From positions 1 through 64,000 of the forward strand of contig JAPWKH010000004.1 in NCBI GenBank assembly GCA_028283605.1: a stretch of DNA of 64,000 bases, read 5' to 3'. Source of the stretch: Arachidicoccus sp. GTDB taxonomy: Bacteria; Bacteroidota; Bacteroidia; Chitinophagales; Chitinophagaceae. Of this stretch, positions 37,032-46,361 are shown one piece after another. The notes under the pieces are model-generated. The model searched no databases and was not told where the DNA came from. It saw nothing but the letters and a program-made list of their open reading frames with translations. The position numbers were made by a program, and so were the translations under genes. Each line of letters begins with the position of its first letter. The stretch's first letter is position 1.

Positions 37032-37505
37032 TTATATCGCAATCTTTTCCACCTTGAATTTCAGCATGCCTGTGGGCGCTTTTATTTCGGCAACTTCGCC
37101 AACTTTTTTGCCCAACAAACCTTGCCCAATGGGCGATGATACAGAAATTTTCCCTTCTTTCAGATTGGCTTCTTTTTCTCCTACTAACTGATACGTTACA
37201 GATTTTTTTGTAGAAGTATTGGTAATGGTAACTTTTGTCAATACTGAAACCTTGCTGGTATCTATTTCTTTTTCATCAACTATACGGGAACTGTGAACCA
37301 ATGATTCAAGTTTGGCAATTTTAGCTTCCAGAATTCCCTGGGCTTCTTTTGCGGCATCGTATTCGGCATTTTCGCGCAAGTCTCCTTTTTCTCTTGCCTC
37401 TGCAATGGCTCTGGAAGCTTCGGGGCGCAGCACCGTAATCATGTGGTGCAATTCCTGTTTCATTTTTTCAAAACTATCTTTTGAAACATACATTACTTCA
37501 CTCAT
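37032..37505 (-). CDS. greA: Transcription elongation factor GreA
   Basis: A 157-residue GreA that rescues backtracked RNA polymerase by stimulating transcript cleavage. The N-terminal coiled coil carries the acidic tip KGDLRENAEYDAAKEAQ (about 40-57); the C-terminal FKBP-like domain ends PIGQGLLGKKVGEVAEIKAP. ATG 37505 is preferred; a longer frame to 37568 would run into the terminator hairpin of the upstream gene. An ATG at 37493 is also possible. Confidence 0.94.
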   Translation of the reverse strand: MSEVMYVSKDSFEKMKQELHHMITVLRPEASRAIAEAREKGDLRENAEYDAAKEAQGILEAKIAKLESLVHSSRIVDEKEIDTSKVSVLTKVTITNTSTKKSVTYQLVGEKEANLKEGKISVSSPIGQGLLGKKVGEVAEIKAPTGMLKFKVEKIAI

Positions 37506-37540
37506 AGGAATATATTTTAGATTACAGAAAAAAAATACAA

Positions 37541-37562
37541 CGCCACAAACTGAGCTGTGGCG
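37541..37562 (-). terminator. Terminator after the 2-hydroxyacid dehydrogenase gene
   Basis: CGCCACA (37541-37547) pairs with TGTGGCG (37556-37562) over an 8-base loop. On the minus strand the arm is followed by TTGTATTTTTTTT, a good T run. Confidence 0.8.
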
Positions 37563-37625
37563 CTGCACATTAATATCTTATTATTTATACGAAATTAAAA
37601 AAACATTTGTTAATAAATAAAAAAA

Positions 37626-38556
37626 TCAGGGTAAAAATCCGAGTTTTTGTAAAATCACTTCACTCATTTTATAAAACGCTTCGTGACTGTAGCCTGCTAT
37701 GTGCGGCGTGATAATGACATTAGGCTTCTCGGATAATTTATCCAATAAAGCAAACTCCGTATCGGAGTACATGTCTAATTTTTCGTTTTCCAATACATCA
37801 ACTCCGGCGGCTGAAATTTTACCTGATTCTAATGCGCGGAGCAAAGCGTTTACATCCGTTACTTTTCCGCGGCAAGCAGTAATGAATAAAGGTTTTGTTT
37901 GAAAAGAATTGAAAAAATTATCGTTGGCATAATGAAAAGTTTCTTCGGTTAGTGGAATATTCAAACTTATCACATCTGCATAACGGAATATTTGTTCCGG
38001 CTGCGCTTCGCGGATATAATCATGTGCAAAACCAGATTTGTATTTATCATGCGCCAGCACCGTTACGTTGAAAGGTTGCAACAATTTTGCAAGCGAGCTT
38101 CCCGTGTTTCCGTAACCGATAATACCAACAGTTTTTCCGCTCAATTCCGTGCCGCGATTGGCATCGCGAATCCATAGATGTTTTTTTACTTCATCAAAAG
38201 AAGATGAAATTTTGTTTAATAAATTTAATATCAAGCCCATCGAATGTTCCGCTACTGCATTCCGGTTTCCTTCGGGGCTGCTTATGCAAAGAATATTTTT
38301 GCTTTCGGCATACGGCACATCAATCAGTTCCATACCACTTCCCAAACGCCCGATCCATTTGAGTTTTCGCAGCTTTGTCCAAAATATTTTTATCTATTTT
38401 TAAACGAGTGGTAATGATCAGTCCTTCAATTTCTGGAATAATATTTTCCAATTCAGCATAAGTAATTGCAGGTAAATACAATACTTCAAAACCTTTTTTT
38501 TCTAATGTATCTTTAAGAATGTTGTGCGCTTTGGCGGTAATTAGTGCTTTCTTCAT
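37626..38556 (-). pseudogene. D-2-hydroxyacid dehydrogenase, frameshifted
   Basis: Two overlapping frames together make one protein of about 310 residues of the NAD-dependent D-2-hydroxyacid (phosphoglycerate-type) dehydrogenase family. The first (38556 down to 38320) supplies the N-terminal catalytic half-domain, ending KNILDKAAK. The second (up to 38345, stop at 37626) supplies the Rossmann domain with [16 protein letters not shown], the active Arg in [12 protein letters not shown] and the active His in [12 protein letters not shown]. The break is a four-T run at 38364-38367: dropping one base gives [16 protein letters not shown], the expected family sequence. Either a point frameshift has killed the gene or the base is an error. 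Substrate unknown; the position near rsmA and greA gives no clue. Confidence 0.8.
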
Positions 38557-38565
38557 AACAAATTA

Positions 38566-39324
38566 TTAATTCATTTTAAATGTCAATTTTGCAAAATTTT
38601 CGACGGATAATTGTTCAGCACGTTTATCAAAAATATCGTCTTGCAATTGTTCCTTGCTAAACAAAGATTTAACCGCGTTTCTCAAGGTTTTGCGGCGCTG
38701 ATTAAAAGCCGTTTTTACCAAGAGGAATAATTTTTTTTCGCTTTTTATTTCGTAACTATTTTCTCTTCGTGTCAATTGTATTACGCCGCTCATCACTTTT
38801 GGCGGCGGATTAAAAGCTTCCGGCGGCACATCGAATAAATATTTTACATCGTAATAATATTGAATCAATATACTTAAAATGCCATAATCTTTCTTGCCCG
38901 CATTTGCCGCAACTCTTTGCGCCACTTCTTTTTGAAACATGCCGATTACATAAGGCACTTGCGGTTTCCATTCCAATATTTTAAATAATATCTGTGAAGA
39001 AATATTATACGGAAAATTGCCGATAACCGTGAATTCATTCTCAAACGGAATATCGGTTTCGAGAATACTTTCATGGATAATTTTTCCTTTGACAGAGGGA
39101 TAATTTTTCTCAAGAAAATCCACTTTTTCTTTATCCAGTTCTACCGCTTTAAATTCAATATCGGGAATTTGCAAAAGATATTTGGTAAGAGCGCCCGCGC
39201 CCGGGCCAACTTCAAGCAACTGTGTAAAATGCAATTGCCGCAAGGCTTCTACAATTTTTTTGCATATATCCTCATCTTTCAAAAAATGCTGCCCGAGAGA
39301 TTTTTTAAGCGTGTAATCTTGCAT
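38566..39324 (-). CDS. rsmA: 16S rRNA dimethyladenosine transferase
   Basis: A 252-residue methyltransferase (KsgA) that dimethylates two adjacent adenines near the 3' end of 16S rRNA. SLGQHFLKDEDI opens the protein, the SAM site is LLEVGPGAGALTKYL (about 37-51), and the catalytic IGNFPYNISSQILFK follows near residue 105. A C-terminal helical domain completes the fold. A TAnnTTTG box ends only 8 bases before the ATG, so the transcript would be nearly leaderless. Confidence 0.95.
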   Translation of the reverse strand: MQDYTLKKSLGQHFLKDEDICKKIVEALRQLHFTQLLEVGPGAGALTKYLLQIPDIEFKAVELDKEKVDFLEKNYPSVKGKIIHESILETDIPFENEFTVIGNFPYNISSQILFKILEWKPQVPYVIGMFQKEVAQRVAANAGKKDYGILSILIQYYYDVKYLFDVPPEAFNPPPKVMSGVIQLTRRENSYEIKSEKKLFLLVKTAFNQRRKTLRNAVKSLFSKEQLQDDIFDKRAEQLSVENFAKLTFKMN

Positions 39325-39332
39325 GTTGTAAG

Positions 39333-39340
39333 CAAAGGTA
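39333..39340 (-). promoter_or_regulatory. -7 element directly before rsmA
   Basis: The minus strand reads TACCTTTG here, ending 8 bases before the rsmA ATG. No TTTG is found at the usual -33 distance. Confidence 0.4.
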
Positions 39341-39440
39341 ATCTAAACAAAATAGTCTTTCTTATACGAAACCGATATAAAAAAGAGAGGTAATCCTTAG
39401 TTGGAAAACCTCTCTTTAAAAATCAATCTTTAAACGAATA

Positions 39441-39785
39441 TTATTTAACAGAAGCTACCAAAGCTTTAAAAGCTTCCGGTTCGTTCATAGCCATATCGGC
39501 CAAAACTTTTCTGTTTAATTCTATGCCTTTTTTGGTTAATAAATCAATGAAGCGGCTGTAAGTCAATCCTTCTTCACGCACACCTGCATTGATACGCGCT
39601 ATCCACAGCTGGCGGTATTCGCGTTTCTTTAATTTACGGCCTACATAGCTGTAGGTCATCCCTTTTTCTACAACGTTTTTAGCAACGGTATATACGTTTT
39701 TACGTTTACCGTAAAATCCTTTGGCCTGATTTAATATTCTTTTTCTGCGTGCTCTTGATGCAACTGCATTTACTGAACGTGGCAT
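39441..39785 (-). CDS. rplT: 50S ribosomal protein L20
   Basis: A 114-residue L20 protein with the very basic N-terminal tail ([21 protein letters not shown]) and the [20 protein letters not shown] core. L20 nucleates 50S assembly and in many bacteria represses its own operon. It follows rpmI by 67 bases. Confidence 0.97.
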   Translation of the reverse strand: MPRSVNAVASRARRKRILNQAKGFYGKRKNVYTVAKNVVEKGMTYSYVGRKLKKREYRQLWIARINAGVREEGLTYSRFIDLLTKKGIELNRKVLADMAMNEPEAFKALVASVK

Positions 39786-39852
39786 AATTATAATGTTTTA
39801 AGCGGAACAGTTCTTTTCCGACGATGATTAAAATTGGTTTACAAAAAACTGA

Positions 39853-40050
39853 TTATTTCAAACGTAATAAACGCATCACAAATGGTTTGTGGCTTGGCGC
39901 TACTGTACCTTTGATACGGAGTGCACGCTTGCGTTTAGTGGATTTTTTGGTAAGAATGTGACGTTTGAAAGGCTTTTGATGCATCAATTCGCCGGATGCT
40001 GTTACTTTAAAGCGCTTCTTTGCGCTTGAGTTTGTTTTTACTTTTGGCAT
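39853..40050 (-). CDS. rpmI: 50S ribosomal protein L35
   Basis: A 65-residue L35 protein with [17 protein letters not shown] and [15 protein letters not shown]. It is the first gene here; infC, which usually precedes rpmI, is not present, and the next upstream gene is glyA with its stop 146 bases away. Confidence 0.96.
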   Translation of the reverse strand: MPKVKTNSSAKKRFKVTASGELMHQKPFKRHILTKKSTKRKRALRIKGTVAPSHKPFVMRLLRLK

Positions 40051-40087
40051 TTTAAAAAATAATCTTAAAGATTACACTCTGCCGGCG

Positions 40088-40106
40088 GTTTCGACACGCG
40101 CGAAAC
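40088..40106 (-). promoter_or_regulatory. Hairpin in the rpmI-rplT leader
   Basis: GTTTCG and CGAAAC form a 6-base stem over a 7-base loop within the approximately 95-base leader of the rpmI transcript. A ribosomal-protein leader that binds L20 is a reasonable guess, but no conserved leader motif was recognised. Confidence 0.35.
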
Positions 40107-40151
40107 ACTTGTTGAGCCATACGAGTAATAGTTTCCGAAAATTTCGGACGG

Positions 40152-40182
40152 CAAAGGTACAACTTTAAATTGAATTATCAAA
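40152..40182 (-). promoter_or_regulatory. Promoter of rpmI-rplT
   Basis: A minus-strand -33 TTTG (40179-40182) lies exactly 19 bases before TACCTTTG (40152-40159), a full consensus match. Transcription would start near 40147, giving a leader of about 95 bases. Confidence 0.8.
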
Positions 40183-40195
40183 GAGGTGTTTTTGA

Positions 40196-41476
40196 TTATC
40201 CTAATTCCGGGTACAACGGAAATTGCAGCATAAAATCGTTTACCGATTTTTTTACTGAAGTAATAATATTTTCATCTTCTGCATTCATAATTATTTTATC
40301 TACCGAATCGGCGATAAATTGCATGTCGTTTTCTTTCATTCCGCGTGTGGTAACAGCTGCAACGCCAAAGCGAACTCCTGAAGTTATAAAGGCAGATTTA
40401 TCATCAAAAGGAACCATGTTTTTATTGGCGGTAATTTCTGCTTTTACCAATGCCTGTTCCGCTTTTTTCCCTGAAATATTTTTATTGCGAAGGTCTATCA
40501 GCATCAAATGATTGTCCGTGCCGTTGCTGATAATATTATAATCTTTATCTACAAATGCTTTGGCTAATGCTTGCGCATTTTTTAAAATCTGCTTTGCATA
40601 ATCAGTATATTCATCGGATAATATTTCTCCGAAAGCTACTGCTTTTGCTGCAATCACATGTTCCAACGGGCCGCCTTGAATGCCCGGAAACACAGCCAGA
40701 TCGAGCAAAGCGCTCATCGTTCTGGTGTTGCCTTTATTATCTTTCAGCCCGAAAGGATTTTCAAAATCTTTCCGCATCATTACAATACCGCCGCGAGGCC
40801 CGCGTAATGTTTTGTGCGTTGTAGAAGTAACGATATGACAATGATCGAATGGATCGTTCAATAACTTTTTCGCAATCAATCCGGCGGGATGCGCAATATC
40901 CGCCATTACCAAAGCACCGGTTTCATCTGCTACTTTTCGGATACGTGCATAATCCCAATCGCGGCTATAAGCGCTGGCTCCGCAAATGATCAGCTTTGGC
41001 TTTATGGTTCTTGCTTTTTCTTCCAGCATTTCATAATCTATCAAGCCTGTTTCTTTCTTCACGCCGTAGAAATGTGCTTCGTATAGTTTACCGGAATAAT
41101 TTACCGGCGAGCCATGCGTTAAATGACCGCCCATGCTCAAATCCAAACCTAATATTTTATCGCCCGGATTTAATACGGCCAAATGTACGGCTGCATTTGC
41201 CTGCGCGCCGCTATGCGGTTGTACATTGGCATATTCTATATCGAAAATTCGTTTTAATCTATCTATGGCTAATTGTTCTGTTTGGTCAACAATTTCACAA
41301 CCGGCATAATACCTTCTTCCGGGATAACCTTCTGCATATTTATTTGTTAATACAGTTCCCATAGCTTGCATTACCTGCAGGCTTGTGAAATTTTCGGAAG
41401 CAATCAGTTCTATGCCGCTTCTCTGGCGATGTAATTCCTGATTGATAAGGTTGAATACTTGCGTATCGCGTTGCAT
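40196..41476 (-). CDS. glyA: Serine hydroxymethyltransferase
   Basis: A 426-residue PLP enzyme that interconverts serine and glycine with tetrahydrofolate, the main source of one-carbon units. The N-terminus [20 protein letters not shown] and [10 protein letters not shown] are typical; the PLP lysine lies in [15 protein letters not shown] (about residue 230) and HPAGLIAKK just before it. ATG 41476 fits the family; a longer frame to 41527 is not needed. Confidence 0.96.
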   Translation of the reverse strand: MQRDTQVFNLINQELHRQRSGIELIASENFTSLQVMQAMGTVLTNKYAEGYPGRRYYAGCEIVDQTEQLAIDRLKRIFDIEYANVQPHSGAQANAAVHLAVLNPGDKILGLDLSMGGHLTHGSPVNYSGKLYEAHFYGVKKETGLIDYEMLEEKARTIKPKLIICGASAYSRDWDYARIRKVADETGALVMADIAHPAGLIAKKLLNDPFDHCHIVTSTTHKTLRGPRGGIVMMRKDFENPFGLKDNKGNTRTMSALLDLAVFPGIQGGPLEHVIAAKAVAFGEILSDEYTDYAKQILKNAQALAKAFVDKDYNIISNGTDNHLMLIDLRNKNISGKKAEQALVKAEITANKNMVPFDDKSAFITSGVRFGVAAVTTRGMKENDMQFIADSVDKIIMNAEDENIITSVKKSVNDFMLQFPLYPELG

Positions 41477-41577
41477 GATAGGATAATAGTTTATTTGAAA
41501 TATTGCACGCGAAATTAATACTTTCAAATAAATATAAAACCTATAAAAGTGGAGAATCGCTTTTGGGCAGAAATATT

Positions 41578-42390
41578 TTAATTCTGCAAAGCCAAACTAC
41601 TCGCATTGTATCCATATTTTTTTTTGAAGGAAGTGGAAAAATGCGAAAGATTTTCAAAACCAACTTCGAGATATACATCCGATGGCTTGCGATGCTTTTG
41701 GGCAATAAGATAATGCGCCTTTTCCAGCCGTTTTTTCTGTAACCATTTTTCGGGAGTTAATTCAAACAATTTTTTGAAATCTCTTTTAAATGTCGCAGGG
41801 CTGCGGCCGGTCAATTTTGCGAAGTGTTTAAGCGGAACGTTGTAATTGTAATTTTTATTCATGAAAGCTTCCAAATCTATTTTGTAAGGTTCCTGAAAAT
41901 CGAACAGCAGATTCTTTAGTGAGGAGTCTGCTTGTAAGAGTAATTCAATGGCTTCGTATGTTTTGAGAATGGCGAATTTATCAGTAAGTTTATTCGGTTC
42001 ATCAAAGTAAGGAAGCAATGAATCGAAAAAACTTTTTATGAATTTGTCGTGAGATAAATCTATAAACGATTTGCCTTTATAAGGTAATTGTTTTTCAATA
42101 TTATTTTCAGCGGCATATTTCCTTAGTAATTCCTGCGGAATAATAATGTTGATGGCTTTACACGCCTCGCCTGATGGTCCGGGAATTTTTAAAGATTTTA
42201 CGAGTTGGCTTCTTTTTGCCAAACCAATATTTCCGGGTTTTATAATGAGTGTGCCTTCATCGGAAAATAACCTGAGTTCGCCGGATAATAAAATTCCTAA
42301 ACTGTGTTCCTCAACAAGTTGTTCATGCCCGAATTTTTGTTTGTAATAACAGGAATAAAGAATATTATGTTGTAATGCATTCCCGGTCAT
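41578..42390 (-). CDS. AraC-family transcriptional regulator
   Basis: A 270-residue regulator with an N-terminal cupin-like sensing half ([23 protein letters not shown], about 32-55) and a C-terminal AraC/XylS DNA-binding domain (about 170-265): [21 protein letters not shown] then [18 protein letters not shown]. It starts 9 bases after the SDR gene, forming a two-gene unit, and probably regulates that unit (inference). No membrane segments, in contrast to the regulator at 15994. Confidence 0.85.
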   Translation of the reverse strand: MTGNALQHNILYSCYYKQKFGHEQLVEEHSLGILLSGELRLFSDEGTLIIKPGNIGLAKRSQLVKSLKIPGPSGEACKAINIIIPQELLRKYAAENNIEKQLPYKGKSFIDLSHDKFIKSFFDSLLPYFDEPNKLTDKFAILKTYEAIELLLQADSSLKNLLFDFQEPYKIDLEAFMNKNYNYNVPLKHFAKLTGRSPATFKRDFKKLFELTPEKWLQKKRLEKAHYLIAQKHRKPSDVYLEVGFENLSHFSTSFKKKYGYNASSLALQN

Positions 42391-42399
42391 TTGTACATC

Positions 42400-43215
42400 T
42401 TATTTAAATTGTTTAGCAATTATTTTATCCATTGCTTTATCGGACAGAAATTTTCTTCCCCATAATACTTGCCTGGCCATATAACCTGCGGAATACCTTG
42501 TTTTAGGTGTCGTTGCTTCAATACTTTGCCTGATGAGTTTTGCTATCAATACAGGTTCAGGCACTTTACTTTCGTTGATTTTTTTAAAGGAATTTAAAAA
42601 TTTACTGACCATTTCCCGGTAAGCAGTATGTCCGGATACGCGCGCTGCGCTTTCTGCTGCAATGCCGCCCCATTCGGTTTTAATACCACCGGGCTCTATT
42701 ACAATTACATCAATGCCGAATTGTTTTACTTCATTGCGCAGCGAATCGCTCAGGGCTTCCAGTGCAAATTTACTCGCATGATACCAGCTGCCTAAAGGAA
42801 AAGCTACTTTGCCGCCAATGGAAGATATATTCACAATTTTTCCGTATCCATTTTTGCGCATATACGGCAATATCTGTTGGGTTATGCGCATGGCTCCGAA
42901 TACGTTTACTTCTAACTGATATCTGGCATCTTCTATCGGCACATCTTCTATTGCTCCGTAAGAGCCGAAACCTGCATTGTTGATTAATATATCGATTTTA
43001 TTCTCCGCATCAATAATTCTGTTTACCACATTTGTAACAGATGTATCGTCAGTAATATCGAGCACAAATGTTTTTACGCCCAAATTTTCCAGATCTTTCA
43101 TTTTGTCTAAACGGCGTGCGGCGCCATAAACCGTGTAACCATTTTGCGCCAATAATTGTGCGGTTGCTTTTCCGATACCGGAAGATGCGCCTGTGATTAA
43201 AACTACTTTGTTCAT
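42400..43215 (-). CDS. Short-chain dehydrogenase/reductase
   Basis: A 271-residue classical SDR oxidoreductase. It has the NAD(P)-binding GASSGIGKATAQLL (7-20), the structural NNAGFGSYG (about 80) and the active YHASK (Tyr-x-x-x-Lys, about 152) after NISSIGGKVAFPLGSW. The basic Arg pair in GAARRLDKM (about 31) suggests NADPH. ATG 43215 is chosen; the in-frame upstream start to 43257 adds 14 residues with no family match. The substrate is unknown. It is cotranscribed with an AraC-type regulator. Confidence 0.88.
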   Translation of the reverse strand: MNKVVLITGASSGIGKATAQLLAQNGYTVYGAARRLDKMKDLENLGVKTFVLDITDDTSVTNVVNRIIDAENKIDILINNAGFGSYGAIEDVPIEDARYQLEVNVFGAMRITQQILPYMRKNGYGKIVNISSIGGKVAFPLGSWYHASKFALEALSDSLRNEVKQFGIDVIVIEPGGIKTEWGGIAAESAARVSGHTAYREMVSKFLNSFKKINESKVPEPVLIAKLIRQSIEATTPKTRYSAGYMARQVLWGRKFLSDKAMDKIIAKQFK

Positions 43216-43399
43216 TTTGTAATACATTTTATAATGCAAAGTTGGGAAATATATCATTGCGCTTGTTTTCTCAAAAGCTCAAATATGTTTTGTGAAAGGA
43301 TCAACACACATTTTAGCAAAAAAAAACTCTTTATTAATTTCACCGAAATTATTCTTCTTTTTACCCTATTCAATATAACTTATTGTGTTCTTTGCAATC

Positions 43400-43407
43400 T
43401 ATATTTG
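43400..43407 (+). promoter_or_regulatory. -7 element before the secreted 157-aa protein
   Basis: TATATTTG matches TAnnTTTG 59 bases before the ATG at 43467. A TTG 14 bases upstream is too near to be an ideal -33 element. Confidence 0.45.
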
Positions 43408-43466
43408 TGTAATGAATTTGAGAAATAAAAACAAATTCAGATTGTTTAAAAATTAAAAAATATTTT

Positions 43467-43940
43467 ATGAAAAAGTTATTATTGTGCGTATTATTAATTG
43501 GAGGATGTTTTTTTTATCAGAACAGTGCAAAGGCTCAAGTAAGTGTGAACATTAATATTGGAACCCAGCCTGCGTGGGGACCTACTGGATATGATTACGT
43601 GCAGTATTATTATCTACCTGATATAAATGTGTATTATAATGTTTCTAAACATATGTTTATTTATTTGAGCAATGGTAGATGGCTTTCAGGAAGAAATTTA
43701 CCTACTCGATATAATAATTATGATTTATACAATTCCTATAAAGTAGTAGTTAATCGGTCACGTCCTTATAGAAATAATGATCAAGATAAACGTATGTATG
43801 AAAAATATAAAGGTGGGAATCATAACCAAGAAGTTATTAGAGATGCACACGACAAAAAATATTTTGTAAATAAGGAAAATAAATACCATTCTCAATCTCC
43901 AAACGCAAAAGAGCAAAGAGATGACAGGCATCATCACTAA
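43467..43940 (+). CDS. Secreted protein of unknown function
   Basis: A 157-residue protein with a signal peptide (MKKLLLCVLLIGGCFF... ending AKAQ, about 24). The mature part opens VSVNINIGTQPAWGPTG and contains tyrosine-rich strands (YVQYYYLPDINVYYNV) and FIYLSNGRWLSGRNLP; the C-terminal 50 residues are charged and disordered, ending in three His. The pattern is one I know from many Bacteroidota secreted proteins, but no function is known. It has its own promoter element and a strong terminator, so it is a single-gene unit. Confidence 0.75.
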   Translation: MKKLLLCVLLIGGCFFYQNSAKAQVSVNINIGTQPAWGPTGYDYVQYYYLPDINVYYNVSKHMFIYLSNGRWLSGRNLPTRYNNYDLYNSYKVVVNRSRPYRNNDQDKRMYEKYKGGNHNQEVIRDAHDKKYFVNKENKYHSQSPNAKEQRDDRHHH

Positions 43941-43987
43941 ACTATTTCTTTGAATAGATTACATCTTAGAAATAAGATCTGTAAAAG

Positions 43988-44026
43988 GGCGCAACATATC
44001 TAAAAAATGTTGCGCCTTTCTGTTTT
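43988..44026 (+). terminator. Intrinsic terminator after the secreted protein gene
   Basis: A 10-base stem, GGCGCAACAT (43988-43997) with its complement at 44007-44016, then TTTCTGTTTT. It lies 48 bases past the stop. Confidence 0.85.
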
Positions 44027-44050
44027 ATTTTTAATGATTAATTTTGACTT

Positions 44051-45055
44051 ATGTACAAAATCGGAATTATCGGAAGCGGCAGCTGGGCAACGGCTTTGGC
44101 GAAGTTATTGACAGATAACGATCAAACTATTTACTGGTGGTTCAGACATAGACACCAGGCAGATTATTTTCAAAAACATAAACATAATCCCAAATACCTT
44201 GCGCACTTGCATTTTGATACTTCACATATTACTTTCAGCGATAGCATTGAGTTCGTTGCAGAAAATTCAGATATTATTTTAATTGCTACTCCATCGGCTT
44301 TTGTGAAAGACGCAATAGATAATTTACACAACGATGTTTTTAAAAATAAAAAAATTATCTCTGCTGTAAAAGGTATTTTACCGGATAAGATCGAATTGCT
44401 CAATGATTATCTGAAAAGGAATTTCGATGTGCCTTTACAAAATTATTTTACTGTACTTGGACCTTGCCATGCAGAAGAAGTTGCAGCGGAGAAACTCTCT
44501 TACCTTACATTTTCGGGCATCGATGAAAAGGAAACAGCACACATTGCTTCTTTATTCAAAACAGATTATTTAAATACGCGCACAAATCCTGACGTGTTAG
44601 GTGTACAATATGCCGCCGTGTTGAAAAACATTTATGCATTAGGTGCGGGCATTGCACATGGATTGGACTATGGCGATAATTTTTTAAGCGTATTTATTGC
44701 AAATGCCGCAGATGAAATGATGTCTTTTTTAACAAAGCTTTCTTTGCATAATGATGATAGACTGGAGCCGAACTATGCGTCATCCGTATATTTGGGAGAT
44801 TTGCTGGTAACCTGTTATTCATTGTATTCACGCAACAGAATGTTTGGTGCAATGATAGGGAAGGGATATTCCGTTAAAGCTGCGCAACTTGAACTTAATA
44901 TGATAGCAGAAGGTTATAATGCAAGCAAATGTATTTACAATATAAACCAAAAATTACACGCCGATATTCCGATTGCGACTACTGTGTATAATATTTTATG
45001 GAATGATTTTTCTACGGAAGATACATTTCATAAATTGGAAAATGTGTTGCATTAA
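44051..45055 (+). CDS. gpsA: Glycerol-3-phosphate dehydrogenase [NAD(P)+]
   Basis: A 334-residue enzyme that makes sn-glycerol 3-phosphate for phospholipid synthesis. The nucleotide fold GIIGSGSWATALAKL (5-19) opens the protein; LGPCHAEEVA and the catalytic lysine in YAAVLKNIYALGAGI (about 188-202) follow. The length is normal. It is convergent with hemW, the two stops separated by 5 bases. Confidence 0.95.
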   Translation: MYKIGIIGSGSWATALAKLLTDNDQTIYWWFRHRHQADYFQKHKHNPKYLAHLHFDTSHITFSDSIEFVAENSDIILIATPSAFVKDAIDNLHNDVFKNKKIISAVKGILPDKIELLNDYLKRNFDVPLQNYFTVLGPCHAEEVAAEKLSYLTFSGIDEKETAHIASLFKTDYLNTRTNPDVLGVQYAAVLKNIYALGAGIAHGLDYGDNFLSVFIANAADEMMSFLTKLSLHNDDRLEPNYASSVYLGDLLVTCYSLYSRNRMFGAMIGKGYSVKAAQLELNMIAEGYNASKCIYNINQKLHADIPIATTVYNILWNDFSTEDTFHKLENVLH

Positions 45056-45060
45056 AGTAT

Positions 45061-46218
45061 TTAAACAGTAAACAAATCTGCCGCAATTCTGTCGGCATAA
45101 TGCTTTCCTTTATCAGTTAAAATAAGATAGTTGTTGTATGCAATAATCATACCTTGATACATATATTTACCGGCAAGCTCTTCAATTCTTTTTCTTTGCG
45201 AAATATCAAATTCTTTTTCGATTTTATTCAAATCCGTTCCTTGTATTGTGCGCAATGAAATCATAATATATTCATTCAGTTTATTTTCTTTCGTAAGTAT
45301 TTCTTCTTCAAAAGGTAAATCATTATTTTTTAAAGATTGAATATATAATGCGTTGTTCGCAATGTTAAATCGCCGCGCATTTCCATTAAATGAATGCGCT
45401 GACGGGCCAATACCTAAATAATGTTTCCCGAGCCAATAGCTGCTGTTGTGCTTGCTGCGCCGGCCATTCTTGGCAAAATTGGAAATTTCATAATGTTCGA
45501 AATTATTCTCTTTCGCCCAAAGCATCAGCATATCGAATTGATGCGCTTGTTTGTTCATGTTGATATTTTCAACTTTCTTTTTCTCTATCATTTTATGCAA
45601 GGCTGTTCTCGGCTCTACAGTTAGAGCATACGCAGAAAGATGCGGAATTTTTAAAAAAGCAATTTTATTAAGATTCTCATTCCACATTTCATCTGTCAAT
45701 AATGGTGTGCCATAGATCAAATCGCAGCTGATGTTTTCTATTCCTGCATCTTGCGCAAGCAAAACGCAATTCAATGCCTGTTTTTCATCATGCGCACGAT
45801 TCATCCATTCCAGATCTTTTTGATGAAATGATTGTACACCGATGCTCAATCTGTTGATTCCTGCAAATTTCCACTGTAATATTGATTCTTCATCAATATC
45901 ATCAGGATTGGCTTCCAACGTGATTTCGGGAAATTCAGTTACTGTAAAATTGTTTCGGATCGTTTCTGTTACCCGCCTGATTTCTTCCGCTTTAAGAAGG
46001 GATGGCGTGCCGCCACCGAAATAAATTGTTTCTATTTCATCTTGCAGATAATTTTTCCTCAATAACATTTCCTTATTAATACAATCCATCATTTCAGCCG
46101 AATTATATTTTGTGGTAGAGAAATGAAAATCGCAATAATGACAAGCTTTTTTGCAATAAGGAATATGTATATAAATGCCGGACAATTGAATAGTATTTTT
46201 TCTTTTCAAAAGTAACAT
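45061..46218 (-). CDS. hemW: Radical SAM heme chaperone HemW
   Basis: A 385-residue radical SAM protein. The cluster ligands are Cys22, Cys26 and Cys29 in YCKKACHYCDF, the CX3CX2C pattern. FGGGTPSLL, ISCDLIYGTP and ISNFAKNGRRSKHN complete the HemW pattern, and a C-terminal HemN-type domain follows. HemW inserts heme into respiratory enzymes (family knowledge) and fits the bd oxidase in this window. The family-typical HemW lacks the fourth Cys of coproporphyrinogen oxidase HemN (CxxxCxxCxC); here the residue after CDF is His, consistent with HemW. ATG 46218 is chosen; ATG 46263 is possible. Confidence 0.9.
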   Translation of the reverse strand: MLLLKRKNTIQLSGIYIHIPYCKKACHYCDFHFSTTKYNSAEMMDCINKEMLLRKNYLQDEIETIYFGGGTPSLLKAEEIRRVTETIRNNFTVTEFPEITLEANPDDIDEESILQWKFAGINRLSIGVQSFHQKDLEWMNRAHDEKQALNCVLLAQDAGIENISCDLIYGTPLLTDEMWNENLNKIAFLKIPHLSAYALTVEPRTALHKMIEKKKVENINMNKQAHQFDMLMLWAKENNFEHYEISNFAKNGRRSKHNSSYWLGKHYLGIGPSAHSFNGNARRFNIANNALYIQSLKNNDLPFEEEILTKENKLNEYIMISLRTIQGTDLNKIEKEFDISQRKRIEELAGKYMYQGMIIAYNNYLILTDKGKHYADRIAADLFTV

Positions 46219-46361
46219 GGATGTGCCAATAAATAATATTTTCTCCGAAATACGCATGAACACTGCATTTCAGAGATGCTTAATATTAAATTAATATGCG
46301 CATAACATTCCGATAATACAGTACTGTCAATTTTGCTGCATAAAATATCTATCCTCTAATT

